Shown in pieces: positions 39,341 to 51,376 of a stretch of 64,000 bases of DNA. The number at the start of each line of letters is the position of its first letter. Positions within the stretch are counted from its first letter, which is position 1. Source of the stretch: Megachile rotundata. Lineage: Eukaryota > Arthropoda > Insecta > Hymenoptera > Megachilidae. The translations under genes were made by a program, and so were the position numbers. The DNA lies in contig NC_134983.1 of assembly GCF_050947335.1 (NCBI RefSeq), forward strand, positions 8,990,001-9,054,000, written 5' to 3'. The notes under the pieces were generated by a model. It was given only the letters and a program-made list of their open reading frames with translations, was not told where the DNA came from and made no database searches.

Positions 39341-39510
39341 TATCTTACCAGTCGGTTAATTTACTATTGTATTCTGTTATTTGGATATTTTACTACTTTG
39401 TGATTTAATCATTTAATATACCATTTTACCATTTTATTACTTAACTATCTACATATTTAACCATTGTATTTCACCGCGTTACCACTGTAACATTTTACCA
39501 TTAATCTTCA
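39340..39510. repeat. Degenerate TTTTACCATT-type repeat
   Basis: Variants of ATTTTACCAT or ATTTTACTA at about 10-bp spacing. Weakly ordered. Confidence 0.4.
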
Positions 39511-40184
39511 GAAACGAAAAGAATATAAAATTACTCGAGAGTTTCTCAAGTTTCAGACAGAATATAAAGAACATGAAGTTACTTGATAGTTTCCCATGCT
39601 CCCAGAAGATGTTCGAGTTAGAGGTTCAAGGTGGAAGGAACGAAGAAAGGATAGGATTCGTAGAATATCAGCGATGGTTCGCCCACGAATGTTGTTAAGG
39701 ATAACGAACATGTCCAATGCTCATGATCGATTGCGTGCTCAGCAGAGAAGCGCTTCGAATTCCGTTACCAGGAAACAGCCAAGTCGTGTTTCTCGTAGCC
39801 TAAGATGAATTTCTGTTGCTGTCAAGGAGGCTGGACACAGAAATGAGACGTCAATTACTCAGGATACGAAACACCTTAAATCATCGGGTCGGAAATTAAT
39901 CCTGTACTATCCTGTGCAATTTATTCACGATTTATATTCAATCAGTCACGCCCATGGGGTACATCTAACGGAATTTGTATTACAACCGGACAACCGTAAC
40001 GTGGACATAACAATTTTTCATCGACCACGAAATACTTATTAACTTTCTTGTATTTTATTTGCTATTTGTTAATTGTGACGGGAAATTAAAAGGGAATCTG
40101 AAATGTAATCTTGCTGATTTGTAATTTAAATATTATCTTAGAAATTTGTTATTTAATTATTTGTAATTAATTTTAATTGTCATG
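39510..40184. other. Non-coding sequence
   Basis: AT-rich. A 70-codon basic frame at 39596-39808 is not recognisable. Confidence 0.4.
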
Positions 40185-40555
40185 TGTTATATCGCCACGC
40201 ATTATATTGTCACACGTTGTTTCACAAAAGTTGTAAAGTCAGCCGTTTTCTCTCCACACGTTAGCATGATATCAGCACGCTTTGTATTATCACGCGTTAT
40301 ATCGCCACTTATTATATAGCCTCGCGTTATATCACCACTCGTTGTTTGACTACAAGTTATACAGTTGATTGTTAGATACCTTGCGTTGTATAGCCATTTT
40401 TCATATCCCCATTTGTTATATCGCCGCGTCTTGAGTCACTTCGCTTTAGATCTCCACGCATTCTTTGACAAAAAATTAAATCAAGCATTTGTTGAACCAT
40501 TCAGCGTTATATCAGCACATTACATCGCCTCGCGTTATATCGCCATAAATTAAAA
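40185..40555. repeat. Degenerate minisatellite built on GTTATATCGCC
   Basis: More than a dozen variants of CGCGTTATATCGCCAC, ACGTTGTTTCAC, TATTATATAGCCTC and AGCGTTATATCAGCAC recur about every 15-18 bp from TGTGTTATATCGCCAC to the final CGCGTTATATCGCCAT. Confidence 0.75.
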
Positions 40556-40559
40556 TTTC

Positions 40560-41100
40560 TCGTTTCAGCACTAATTTAAAAATGTATTAGTATCAGATTG
40601 AATTGGGAGATTTTTAAAAAAGGAAAATGTATTTTTCCTTGAAATTGCAATATATTGAAGATTGAAGTAAATCGTAAGAGAAGGAATAAAGTGCGATCTA
40701 GGATTGTTGAGATCTTCTTCAGGGATTCTGTGGATCTGTTGGCACATCCAGGAAACGTTCCGGCAGCCAGCCGCTGACTTTTCGCTAACGTCGATCCGCG
40801 ACCGTCCGCGTTCCATTGTTCTCCAAGTATTTGCATACGATTTAATGGAACATCGGGGCCCTATTGTGCATCCCTGGAGACCTTATGTAACCACGTTCAA
40901 GGTGATACCATCTTCGACACGTAATCGCATGCGTAACTTTATCGATGCCACCGGAAGACCCTTAATCGGATGCTGAGGTGCTGTACGGTTTCTTGTAAAA
41001 CAACCTTAAGACACAGTACCCATTACATCTGTACCACTCGCTCTGACGGAGTCATTAGCTTACTTCTGCATTAGGTTTTGCGCAAATTGTACCTTGGGCG
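40560..41100. other. Non-coding sequence
   Basis: A CpG-richer patch at 40700-40980 carries antiparallel frames of 81-90 codons. They are not recognisable. Confidence 0.35.
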
Positions 41101-41104
41101 ATTG

Positions 41105-41465
41105 AAGATTTCAAAAGTCATCAAATTTTTAAGTTTTTGATTTTTCACATTTTCATATTTTTTTATTTGTGAAGTTTCTGGTTCATTTTCCAATATACCA
41201 ATTTTCTGATTTACTAATTTCTCAATTTCCAAATTCCCCAAAGTTCCAATTTTCTAATTTCCCAATTTACCAAAGTTTTAATTACTCAATTTCTTAATTT
41301 CCCAATTTACCAAAGTTGTAATTTCTCAATTTCCTAATCTGCCAATTTCCAAATATCCCAGATTTCCAATTTCACAATTTCCTAATGGCCTAACTTTCTA
41401 ACTTCCCAAATTACTAATTTACTCGATTTCCAAATTTTTATTTCAGAAAATTCCTACAATCAACC
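41105..41465. repeat. 8-bp-type array, CAATTTCC variant
   Basis: CAATTTCC, CAATTTAC and TAATTTCT units on the + strand, with a recurring longer phrase CCCAATTTACCAAAGTT (near 41260 and 41300). Confidence 0.75.
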
Positions 41466-43265
41466 ATTTACTCTACAATTAATAGCAACTTTCATTGACG
41501 GAAATTTTCACGAATGAAAAATGTCTCGATAGTTAGACGTTAGATTAACGATACTTTCACGATCGTTTCGACACCGTGCAATCTGAAAATGCGCTCGGAG
41601 TTTCCTTTCGGTTCGCGTATGATTTGATGGAAGATCACGGGTCCATTATACAACTAGAAGCCGGACGATGCAATCTTCGACACGTAATCATGATCCACTA
41701 CCGCAGGTTTAATTCTCGAATGTTCGTAACTCGCTCCGAACAGAAACTATAATTTTAATACCTATAATTCTATCCAATTACAATTTTCTTACGTTAGTAA
41801 TACTTAATCATTCAAAGATATTTTTTTTATCTAAAATTACTGAGAACATTCAGTAACTAAATTTATAAATTAAATTTACAACTTGAATTAATAATTAATC
41901 CATTAATTTACCGATCTAGTACGGATAGTTACTCAATACCATCAATTATATTGATATTTAGTAAATCAGTTCATTACTTTCGTTTTAATATTCATCAAAA
42001 TACGTAAGAATTAAGAATTAATAGATGATTTAAAAACTGCAGGTTTCGAAATAAAATAATGCAGTAAAAATTTGCAAAAAATATCGGGCATATTCGTAAT
42101 TTTATCGGTCGCAGAATGTATTTCACGTCTGACGAACTCGGACGCAACTGCTGCGTCGTGTCTGCACGCACACGGCTCGCTTCACTTGTAGTCGTCTTTC
42201 ATGAAGCGTGTATCCGCTTCCGGCGGGATGATTCGCGGAGGACACTCCGGTCACTGAGTACGCATAATCCATTGATAATTATGTAATGAATCGGTCGTAC
42301 TCCGATCGACGAAACACCATTATTTTGGAATTCAATGGACAGCAATTTTCATAGCGATTCACCTTGCGTCGATTGTTGCAACGCTCAATGATTCTCTAAT
42401 CGTTTATTTCCAAAACTTGCATAAATATGTAAATAGTGCATTCACGATTACGCAATATTATTCTCTGATTCATTTATTCTTCCGACGCGATCAGTTTCAA
42501 GAGTCTAAACATAAAAAATGTACAAAATGAATTTGCATTTAATAATATGTTTGTTGGTACGGCCTAACAGATGTGACGAAGGTTGCAGTAATTATTACAC
42601 GGTTGTTAACATAAATTATGGAAGAGGAACATTCTAGACACCTGTGTTCAAAGACGCAGGTGAGAATTTCAATTGAAACTCGATTTAAGACTGTTCGCAC
42701 AATTGTGTCGTATCTTCTTCAGCTGACGTATGAACGCATTCAATGCACATGTGATGCACACATGTTGAACAGGTCCAACCACCTGCCGGACATATTCCCT
42801 TTGTTGTTCGCGAGCTTTCTGTCGATATCCGACGAACGACGACGCAACAGGTTACACGCTCTTCGAACACGTTCAACTGTGTCCAAATGTTTATTACCGT
42901 GTTCTGTAACCTGCGACTAGTTCTTTAGACTGGCGGATTGTTCTATGTTTACGAGCGTAGGAAAAACGATTCCCACGAACAAGATCATCGGAGATCGAGA
43001 AAACTTCGTCGGCTGAGCGTGATTTAGTAGCTCGAAAGGTTAATTCGTTGTTCGGGGATTATAATTAACACGTTGAATACCGCAGTGAAAACGTACGTGT
43101 TACGATATAATTGCAAATGTTTGAAATATTTCTATCGACACTGTTACTACTTGTATTTTGTGTAAGAAATATTTAGAACTTTGAAATTTCTATTTTATGT
43201 ACTTTCGAACTTTACTGCTGTACAAATCTACATTTCAATTATATAATTTTACATAATTTTACAGA
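41465..43265. other. Non-coding sequence
   Basis: AT-rich with CpG-rich patches at 42110-42260 and 42680-43030. No gene recognised. Confidence 0.35.
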
Positions 43266-43269
43266 TATA

Positions 43270-43560
43270 TAATTCAGTAAATTTGCAACTTTTACAATTT
43301 TCTAATTTTACAATTTTACAATTTTTCAATTTTTCAATTTTTCAATTGTTCAGTTGTTCAATTCTTCAATTCTTCAATTTTTCAATTCTTCAATTTTGCA
43401 ATTTTTCAATTTTTCAATGTTTCAATTTTTCAATTTTTCAATGTTTCAATTTTACAATCTTTCGATCTTTCAATTTTTCAATTTTTCAATTGTTCAATTG
43501 TTCAATTGTTAAATTGTTCAATTGTTCAATTGTTCAATTCTATATTTTATTCTAATTCTT
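43270..43560. repeat. 8-bp-unit array, CAATTTTT/CAATTGTT variant
   Basis: A very regular run of TTCAATTT, TTCAATTC and TTCAATTG octamers. The last 70 bp is nearly pure CAATTGTT. All copies contain CAATT, and CAATTG is itself palindromic. The Phe/Gln/Leu-rich frame through it is an artefact. Confidence 0.9.
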
Positions 43561-46400
43561 CAAATTTAAATTTACCAGTTTTGAAGATTCCTGCACAAAA
43601 GTACCTAACCAATTACAGTAATAATTGCTAGAATATTGTTCCCAACAAAAAGAAAACGAAACGGTACACACAAAGAGCAATTTAAAAGACTTCCTTCCGT
43701 CGTAATTAATTTAATGAAGCAAGAATTATTTTTTAAATACTCCTATACCTCGTGTAATTGATGAGAGCCTCGTCTTAGTGGTTTGACGTAATCAAGGTCT
43801 CTTAATGATTTTACGTAATACTCTTGAAAGATGAAGATTAATTGCTCAGAAAAACAGATTGGTTCCCAGACTTTTTACATCTTTATTTATTAAAACCCAA
43901 AACCCGTTAGAAAAAAATTATTCAGACTCTCGACAAATGTCCACGTTTATATTATCTTTTTTTATGTAAACGTTTAACTCTTCCTTTTCAATTTTCGAAT
44001 TAACGAGTCGACAAAAAAGGTACAACATAATTCATTGCAGTTTTTTTTATAAAATCAATTAGGCGCGTACTTAACGAGCAAGCAACTCACTTAGCAGAGT
44101 TAATTAAACGCAAACAAATTTTGTTTAGCCGAATCACCGCTTTGTAATCTCGACGGAGCGTACAATGAACTGTTTATTGAACTCTCACAATGGTTCTGCT
44201 AACAGACCTTCCACTTATTTGCATTCAAATTTACTGAATCACCCTCGATCAATCTATGACCTTGTACAAGTATCTTCACGGAGCTAAAGATTGATTCAAC
44301 GATCGAAGGCATACTCGGTACCAGAATATTTCAATTACTTTCTTTTTAATACAAGATCGATTACTTAGTGATATTCCATATTTATTGCTAGTAATCTTAT
44401 TCCATACTTCAATTTTTTTATTTTATTTATTATGGTGTAGATGGTCAGAAATCTCCGATTCATGTTCTTGTAATATATTCTACGATTCAATGTAATCTAT
44501 TGTAACATGGACTCTCGTTATATTGTCATCCTGGTTCCTACATCCCAATATCCCAATAAAATATTGAAGGAGAAAACTTTTTAGAGAATCCGATGGAGTC
44601 TCGCTATATGGCCCTATTAAACTATGGGTTACATCCTATTTATAGACAGCCAATAGTAATTACTTGTCATTGTTCAGGAATTATTTAAATTTGTAAATAC
44701 GCGAATATTTCTGCCCATATTTTTCTTCTTGTAATAAAAGTCTTCGTTGATCTTAGCAAACGTTCCACCTGTTGGTACGTAATATACATGTTCCACTACA
44801 TCGACCACTAATCTCTCCTTTGGTCTCTGAAAAGGGGATGTTCGTGACGTCCACGTTGTCACAGGGGTCACGGTTTCGACATAAATACCGAGATAGCAGT
44901 GTCAGATACGAGGCAACCTCGCTATCTTCCGCACGAACGCTTGGACGATACTGCAACGCGATTATGATTCAGGCTGCTTCGAAACAAAGCCAGCAAATTG
45001 CTCGTAATGCTCGTCGATGCTCGAGGTCTCTTCAGCAGCGATTGTTACTTAAAACGTTATGACCGTCGAGCTCTCCGCTTAATTACACGTCGACAATATT
45101 TATGATTACCGTTCCAATTAACGCGAGAGCCTCGCGCCTTTGATCGCGAACCGTAAACATTTTACAAAATTTTCGCCGTCCACGAGTACCGTTTCACAAC
45201 GTCGAACTTGAAGTGTTCAGATAATCTCTCGATCGCGCTTAAAAGTCGGTGGTCGAAATATTCTTCGTTAATTAACGATATCGATGCATCGGATGTTAAA
45301 AATGCCTTCTCATTTTCACTTCTTTGGTTCCTTTTTGTGAGTCTGACCAGTTAATTGTATCTTAAGAGCACTATTAGTGAACGTAATTTAAACTTCCAAT
45401 CATTAATTGTGAAATTAAAGAATTTATAAACTTTCATGTAATTTTAATATTTATAAAATATCGTATAATCTGAGGACCTATCACTAGAGTGCAAGTTGAG
45501 AATTTACAAATTAAGAAACTAGAAACTCTAGAAACATAGAAGTTTAGTCTATCTATCTCTGTCCAGAAATTCTAACGCTATTTCAGGCAGATAAATAACA
45601 CATATCTTGCAATTTAAGTATATCACCAAAAGTAAATTTGCAATTCCATTCCAATTGATGGCCATCGAATGATATTAGAAATGACTGTAACGCATGAAAT
45701 TATGATAGGTATTCCAAGGGTTCCCCAGCGATGGATTCGGGTGCCCGCAAGCGTTGGCGCGCGTGCACGCGCCACAAAAGGATCGCGAGGAGCGTGCGCG
45801 CGAGATTCGCGCCAGATAGAAGTCGGCGTTGTCGCGCGGCTCCGACTGACGTACAAATTGCCGGACGGCTACTTAAAACGAACAAGTGTTCATTACCCAC
45901 CGCGATAACTTTGCTCGCGTCCGCGAGACTCCGCCTCGTAAATTCAGCCCGAAACCGGACGACTAAATACGAAGAAACGTGGCCGGTATTCCTCGACCGT
46001 TTAATCCCAGCCACTTTGTCACCTCGCGACCTTCCCTGTCTTCTTCCCTCGCTGCAACACCGATTACGTTCAAGTTATTGCAATTGTGTTCGAACGTGTT
46101 CCTACCTTTCGAGGAATTTCGATGCACTCTATTACATCTCATCAGTGTCCTCATTCGCTCGTGTGTTCGAATTACTGAAATCGTTTTAATCGCTACTCCT
46201 TTAACCGCTATTCAAATAAATTTACATTTATTTCAGGTTCTCTGTTTCTCAAAGATATTTCAGTTAATAGATTTTCAGATATTCTGGAAAGACTCGAAAT
46301 TTATATTGACATTTGCACAATTTTTCGAAGGAGATTTTTAGAGATTTTTTGCATATTTATTTTATTTGCGTTATTGAGGTTTTGAAGTCTCGGGTGGTGG
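43560..46400. other. Non-coding sequence
   Basis: AT-rich with a pronounced CpG-rich stretch at 45690-46060. There, frames of 152 codons (45731-46189, +) and 104 codons (45700-46014, -) overlap antiparallel, so neither can be trusted. No RNA gene recognised. Confidence 0.35.
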
Positions 46401-46640
46401 ACAAAGAGATTCAAGTTTTAGAATAGGTCAAAATTTCAAGCTTTTACTTTTATATTTTTTCAAAGTTTCAAGTGTTCAAGATTATAATTTACAGATTACA
46501 AGTTTTTAAACTGTCAGATTTTAAGATCTCCAAATTTTTAAGGACTCACGTTTTTGCATTAAGAAATTGTTAAAAATTGAAGTTTGCACATGTACAAATT
46601 TTTAGATTCATAAGTTTACAGATTTAGAAATGTTGACAAA
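46400..46640. repeat. Decayed 8-bp-type sequence
   Basis: Loose CAAGTTTT, CAAATTTT and GATTTAGA units leading directly into the 109-bp array. Confidence 0.45.
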
Positions 46641-46661
46641 GTATCGACACAGATCAAGTGT

Positions 46662-47176
46662 GCTATATTATGAACATAATGGTACTGAATTAACTATGTC
46701 TCTTCTACAAGGACTGTAGAACTAATAAGTCCTTCCTACAAGGACTGTAAAAATGTACAAATACAGAGTGGTTATATTATGAACATACTGATACTTCATT
46801 CACTAAATCCTTTCTATAAAGACTGCAAAAGTAATAAGTCCTTTCAACAAGGACTGTAAAAATGTACAAATATAGAGTAGCTATATCATGAACATACTGA
46901 TACTTCATTAACTAAGTCCTTTCTATAAAGACTGCAGAAGTAATAAGTCCTTCCTACAAGGACTGTAAAAATGTACAAATACAGGGTGGCTATATTATAA
47001 ACATACTGATACTTCATTCACTAAGTCCTTTCTACAAAAACTGCAGAAGTAATAAGTCTTTTCGACAAGGACTGTAAAAATGTACAAATACAGGGTAGCT
47101 ATATTATGAACATATTGATACTTCATTAACTAAGTCCCTTCTACAAGGATTGTAAAAATGTACAAATACAGGGTGG
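46662..47176. repeat. 109-bp tandem array with phased small hairpins
   Basis: The phrase G(C/T)TATAT starts at 46662, 46771, 46880, 46989 and 47098, exactly 109 bp each time. Each full unit carries two copies, about 31 bp apart, of AGTCCTT-N5-AAGGACT, a 7-bp-arm hairpin (perfect in some copies, one or two changes in others). The fifth unit lacks about 31 bp, as expected from recombination between the two internal hairpins. Confidence 0.95.
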
Positions 47177-47179
47177 CCA

Positions 47180-48066
47180 AGATAAAGAAGGCCTGGAGTC
47201 ACACTCTTTCAGATTCATACCGAGCCTCTTATCTTGGGCACTCAGTACATAAAGATTAGTTTGCACCGTTTAAAATAGTACAGTTATCAACAACAAAACG
47301 AACACTGCAAGGTTCGAAAATGTTGCTTCTCGCATGATCGAGAATCAGGGGTTGCACTCGTGATCGATGAAGAAACAGTAATCGCTACATCGGACGACGA
47401 CAAGTGTTTTTTCCTGGCCACAGAACAATGGCTGTTCTATCCAGAACACCCGACGAGAAATCAAGGGAACAAGGACGGAGGGAACAGAACTGACCTTCCT
47501 TATACACGTGTTCACATAAAACATTACGATCTTTTATGCGGTCACGTTCGCGGCGATAACCCACGACTTCTCGTGCCTTCTTCTGCGCGACGCGACGGGA
47601 CTCGGTTCTCTCCCTCTGCACCCCCATAAACTCCCCACCATCGGCTTTTATTATTATCCCGGTTTTTTCGCCATCGTTCCTCCGGTTTCGCGGGATAGGA
47701 CACCCACGGCACACTCGCTAGGATTCCGTGCAACCTGGATACTTGCGAACGGCCGCGGAAGGTCAGATGATGACTCGCGATTCCGGAAGGGATAATAGGT
47801 GGTCTGCATTATTCAGGACCTTAGGATGCAGGACCCGAGCGTCCGGAGCCTCACGTTTCCTTGCTGGGTCCCTCCAGTCCCCTACAAAAATTCATCCCTG
47901 TCGATTCGATCCTTGAATCGGATTGTGGTCCAACTATTTTTTATTCATGCTTTCTTCGTACAAAATTGGACTAAACTGAGTATTCAAATATGGTCTCATG
48001 GGTATCGAGGCATATTTAATTAGTAACTGAGAAATTTCAATTTACACTGATATCATCATATGTACA
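47180..48066. other. Non-coding sequence
   Basis: CpG-rich at 47320-47910 with antiparallel frames of 89 and 109 codons. None is recognisable. Confidence 0.35.
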
Positions 48067-48104
48067 TACATGTACGTACATCATATGAGATGTACGTACA
48101 TGTA
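48067..48104. repeat. Perfect 16-bp inverted repeat
   Basis: TACATGTACGTACATC (48067-48082) and its exact complement (48089-48104) flank a 6-base loop, ATATGA. Each arm is itself nearly palindromic (TGTACGTACA), so alternative cruciforms are possible. Confidence 0.85.
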
Positions 48105-49020
48105 AACATGTGTTCAGTTGTTGGTTTTAACTCAGACATAGTGTAAAATAGTGGCAGTAATTCCTTAAACAAAATGGAAGCATTTGGCTGTTACAGTTAA
48201 CCATTTTGAAACCTTCTAGTTGCAAAATTGTTCATGAACGGTTCATGTTCACTTTTCCATGAATTTTGAAGTTATAATTAATGCTCTGTTATTAATAGCT
48301 ACAATTGCCTACCTTGTTGTGTATACATATGTACATATGTGTAACTCCTTACACATACTTGATTTTAACACATACCTTTTAACCACTGAACACCTGTGTT
48401 CTACACTAATTAATATGACAGTAACAATTACTTTAGTATCAATTTTCCAAATTTTTTATTATAATTTACAAGTGTCTCCATGTTTTACAAACTGCAAGTA
48501 CGAATTACAGAGTCAGTTTCATCTGAAACATTGAACACCCAAGGAACAAACAAGCAAAACTTTGATGGCGTTGTAAATCTAATTTGTTGCAATTGAAGTA
48601 GCAGTTAAAATTTATTTTCTTACCGAATCTTAAAAGTTACGACCAGTATTCTTGCATGGTAAACTGTGTGGCAATCGTTACTTAAGATCCGTGAACGAGA
48701 TTCGAAGATCTTGTTTTTGCTGTTAGCGGCGGTTGCACGAACCTCAACTTTGTGATTTAAGTATACCGATTATAAAAATAACTACCTTGCGTCCTCTGAA
48801 CGATCTGTAAATTTTATGAGGAATCAGTTGCTTGTCGATCGAAATTACCAGGCGTTCCCTGAATTTTCAACGTTGAATCAATAACAGTTTAGGGAGCACA
48901 TGCAAGTGTTGAGATAATTTTAAAATTCTACTTTATTATGTAAATTCTGGAGGTATTTTAAATAACACGGGGTTCTCAAATATAAAATTAGTTTTTATAT
49001 ATTGTGTTGAGGTGTAAGAA
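48105..49020. other. AT-rich non-coding sequence
   Basis: A 91-codon frame at 48259-48534 is hydrophobic at its start and AT-biased throughout. I do not recognise it and treat it as chance. Confidence 0.35.
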
Positions 49021-49400
49021 TTTATTTTCGGAAGCATTGTGTCAAATTAGAGTATAAAATTATTTTTTGAAATTGTGGAAATTTGTAGGGGTGTGATAAC
49101 ATTTTTTTTGAAACATTGTATAAAATTATAAAATTGTGATGATAGTGTTTCTTGAAATATTTTGTTAATATGTGCAAATGTGATAGAATTATTTTTTGAA
49201 ACATGTAAAATTATAAGACTGACAAAATTATCTTTCAAAACGTTGTGTAAGATAAAAAAAATTGTGACGAAATTATTTTTTGAAACATTTTGCAAAACTA
49301 CAGGAATAAAAAAATTATTCTGTGAGACGTATAAAGTTAGTGATTCAAAAAATAATTTTAATTCTTGTAACTTTATACGTCTCACAGAATGATTTTTGTG
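49020..49400. repeat. Degenerate repeat ending in a long hairpin
   Basis: Variants of AAATTATTTTTTGAAACATT with GTGTAAAATTATAA recur roughly every 45-60 bp from 49045 to 49300. At the end is a perfect 23-bp inverted repeat (49317-49339 and 49368-49390, arms ATTCTGTGAGACGTATAAAG plus TTA) with a 28-base loop. It extends to about 30 pairs with one G-T pair. The loop contains an inverted copy of the array unit. Confidence 0.85.
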
Positions 49401-51150
49401 ATATAAAAACGTAACGAAATTATAAAAAAAAAATTGTGTAAAACAGAAAATAAAATTAAAAAGAATTATTAATACAATTTTTTAAGGCACGAGAATAAGA
49501 AGAACGTAAGTTTCAGCAGTATACCTTACAAGAGAAATTCGACTCGAAAATAGCACAGTCAAGAGTCGATGCCCGGAATCCACGAACTTATTTGCACAAA
49601 TGCGGGAGTCATTTTTCGAGAAGAAACAAAAAGAGTATCACCTATTAACCGCACGATAGGGTTGAAATTCTCGGTGCAGCATCGCGTGCGAGAAAACCAC
49701 TGAGAAAACCCCTGGAGCCTTCTTTGCCATGCAGCTTAACGTGTCTTGTTATTTCTGTTATTGGCATCGAAAGAAGCACGAAAGTTGCCGAGGAACGTAT
49801 TACTTTCAAGATCAAATAAAATATCAGTTTCTTTTAACAATTTAATGATGATTAACGACTTTTAATGTGCTCAACGATCGCTGATATTTTCTTATGTCTT
49901 CATTGATTAATGCTCGTTTTATTTCCATAACGTACTTCGTACAATAACGAATGGTTTTTTCAATACGCATGGTGGTATGTTAATGATAATATGTTAATGA
50001 AGTTTTTCAAATAAATTACTTTGACCTGCAATTCGTTTAGTGAAGTACTGTATCTTAAAGTTTAAAGCTCTTGATATGTAGCTACTGCATGTTTGTATGT
50101 ACATGCATGTTTATATATGCATGTTTGTATATCTGTGTGCGATCGTATTCGAGGTAGGTGGGCCGTCAATCACGTTTGGCCTCGATAAACGGTTTCATCG
50201 ACAACTCTTTGTCGTCTGCTGGACATGCTGCTATCTGCACAATAAGGAAGCGTTGCAAAATTCTTTTGCGTTGAAAATGCTATTGTTGTGCTGTTTGTCT
50301 CGTAGATTCTTGTAACGTTACTCCATTGCTATGGTACCATTTTACTACGTCGTTCACAGCATTTCAGTATTGATTTTTAGTCGTTGTACGAAAATTTCTG
50401 TTCTATTGTATAATTTATTATTACTACTTACTTATACTACTATATTATATTTATGTTAATTTGTATACAATAATATTTTCTGTTATTAAATTTCAAGACC
50501 AGTTGCACTTATCAATCTCAAGAACTTCCTGATAAAACCTAACATTTTTTATAACAATGTAACAATATAGCATAACATACATGTGTAACATATAACAAAC
50601 ACAAATTCGCTATAATCCATCATTACAAGTTTCAGGTTTCTCGAGCTTGTAACAAGGTGTAAATGCACAAAGACTTCCTGTTTCGTGATATTAATAATAG
50701 TCCCTTTGATTTTTGCCGTCTGATAAGCCGACAAGCTTAAAAGTGTCGTATGAATATTTAATATAGCAAATGACAAGTTATTTCCACAGGTCACATTTAT
50801 CCGCCCGAGGCGAGAACGCTGTTGAAAAGATTGAAGGTAGTCCGCGTAAGAAAGTTGAAGAGGTATATAAATATTAAATTGATTTACAAAGTGTTGCGAA
50901 TCAGTAACAATTTCTCAATTAAACTTAAGCAATAAATCACTCGATTTACCGGTTCTTCCGGCACGTGGTTTGCAGTGTTGCATTCGTAACGCGAGTTCTT
51001 CCAACGCCTCGCGATAATTTACGCTTGCCGACGCAAGGAACAGCAAAATTTTATCCGTAATCACGACTCTGTTCCACAGTTCAGAATCACCGCATCAGGT
51101 ACACTCAGGTACAACGCACATTTTCTGGTAGGGACAAGTACAGAAATGTC
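49400..51150. other. Non-coding sequence
   Basis: AT-rich with CpG-richer patches at 49540-49800 and 50950-51090. ATGCATGTTTGTATAT-type repeats lie around 50085-50130. No gene recognised. Confidence 0.35.
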
Positions 51151-51151
51151 T

Positions 51152-51376
51152 AGGTTATATTCTTTTTCATATTCTTCTTTCAGGTTAGGTTTTCATATTC
51201 TTCTTTTAGGTTAGGTTTTCATATTCTTCTTTTAGGTTAGGTTCTTATATTCTTCTTCAAGGTTAGGTTCTTATATTCTTCTTCTAGGTTAGGTTCTCAT
51301 ATTCTTCTTCTAGGTTAGGTTCTCATATTCTTCTTCAAGGTTAGGTTCTTATATTCTTCTTCTGGGTGAGGTTATC
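51152..51376. repeat. 26-bp tandem repeat carrying AGGTTAGGTT
   Basis: AGGTTAGGTT followed by (C/T)T(C/T)ATATTCTTCTT begins at 51182, 51208, 51234, 51260, 51286, 51312 and 51338, exactly 26 bp apart. Diverged copies start at 51152 and 51364. Each unit holds two TTAGG-register telomere-like pentamers next to a TTC-rich segment. Confidence 0.95.

Noticed and set aside
45700..46341. Possible exon in a CpG-rich patch (152-codon + frame, 104-codon - frame, 120-codon + frame)
   Set aside because: Frames conflict on both strands, composition alone can explain their length, and no motif or paired splice site was convincing.
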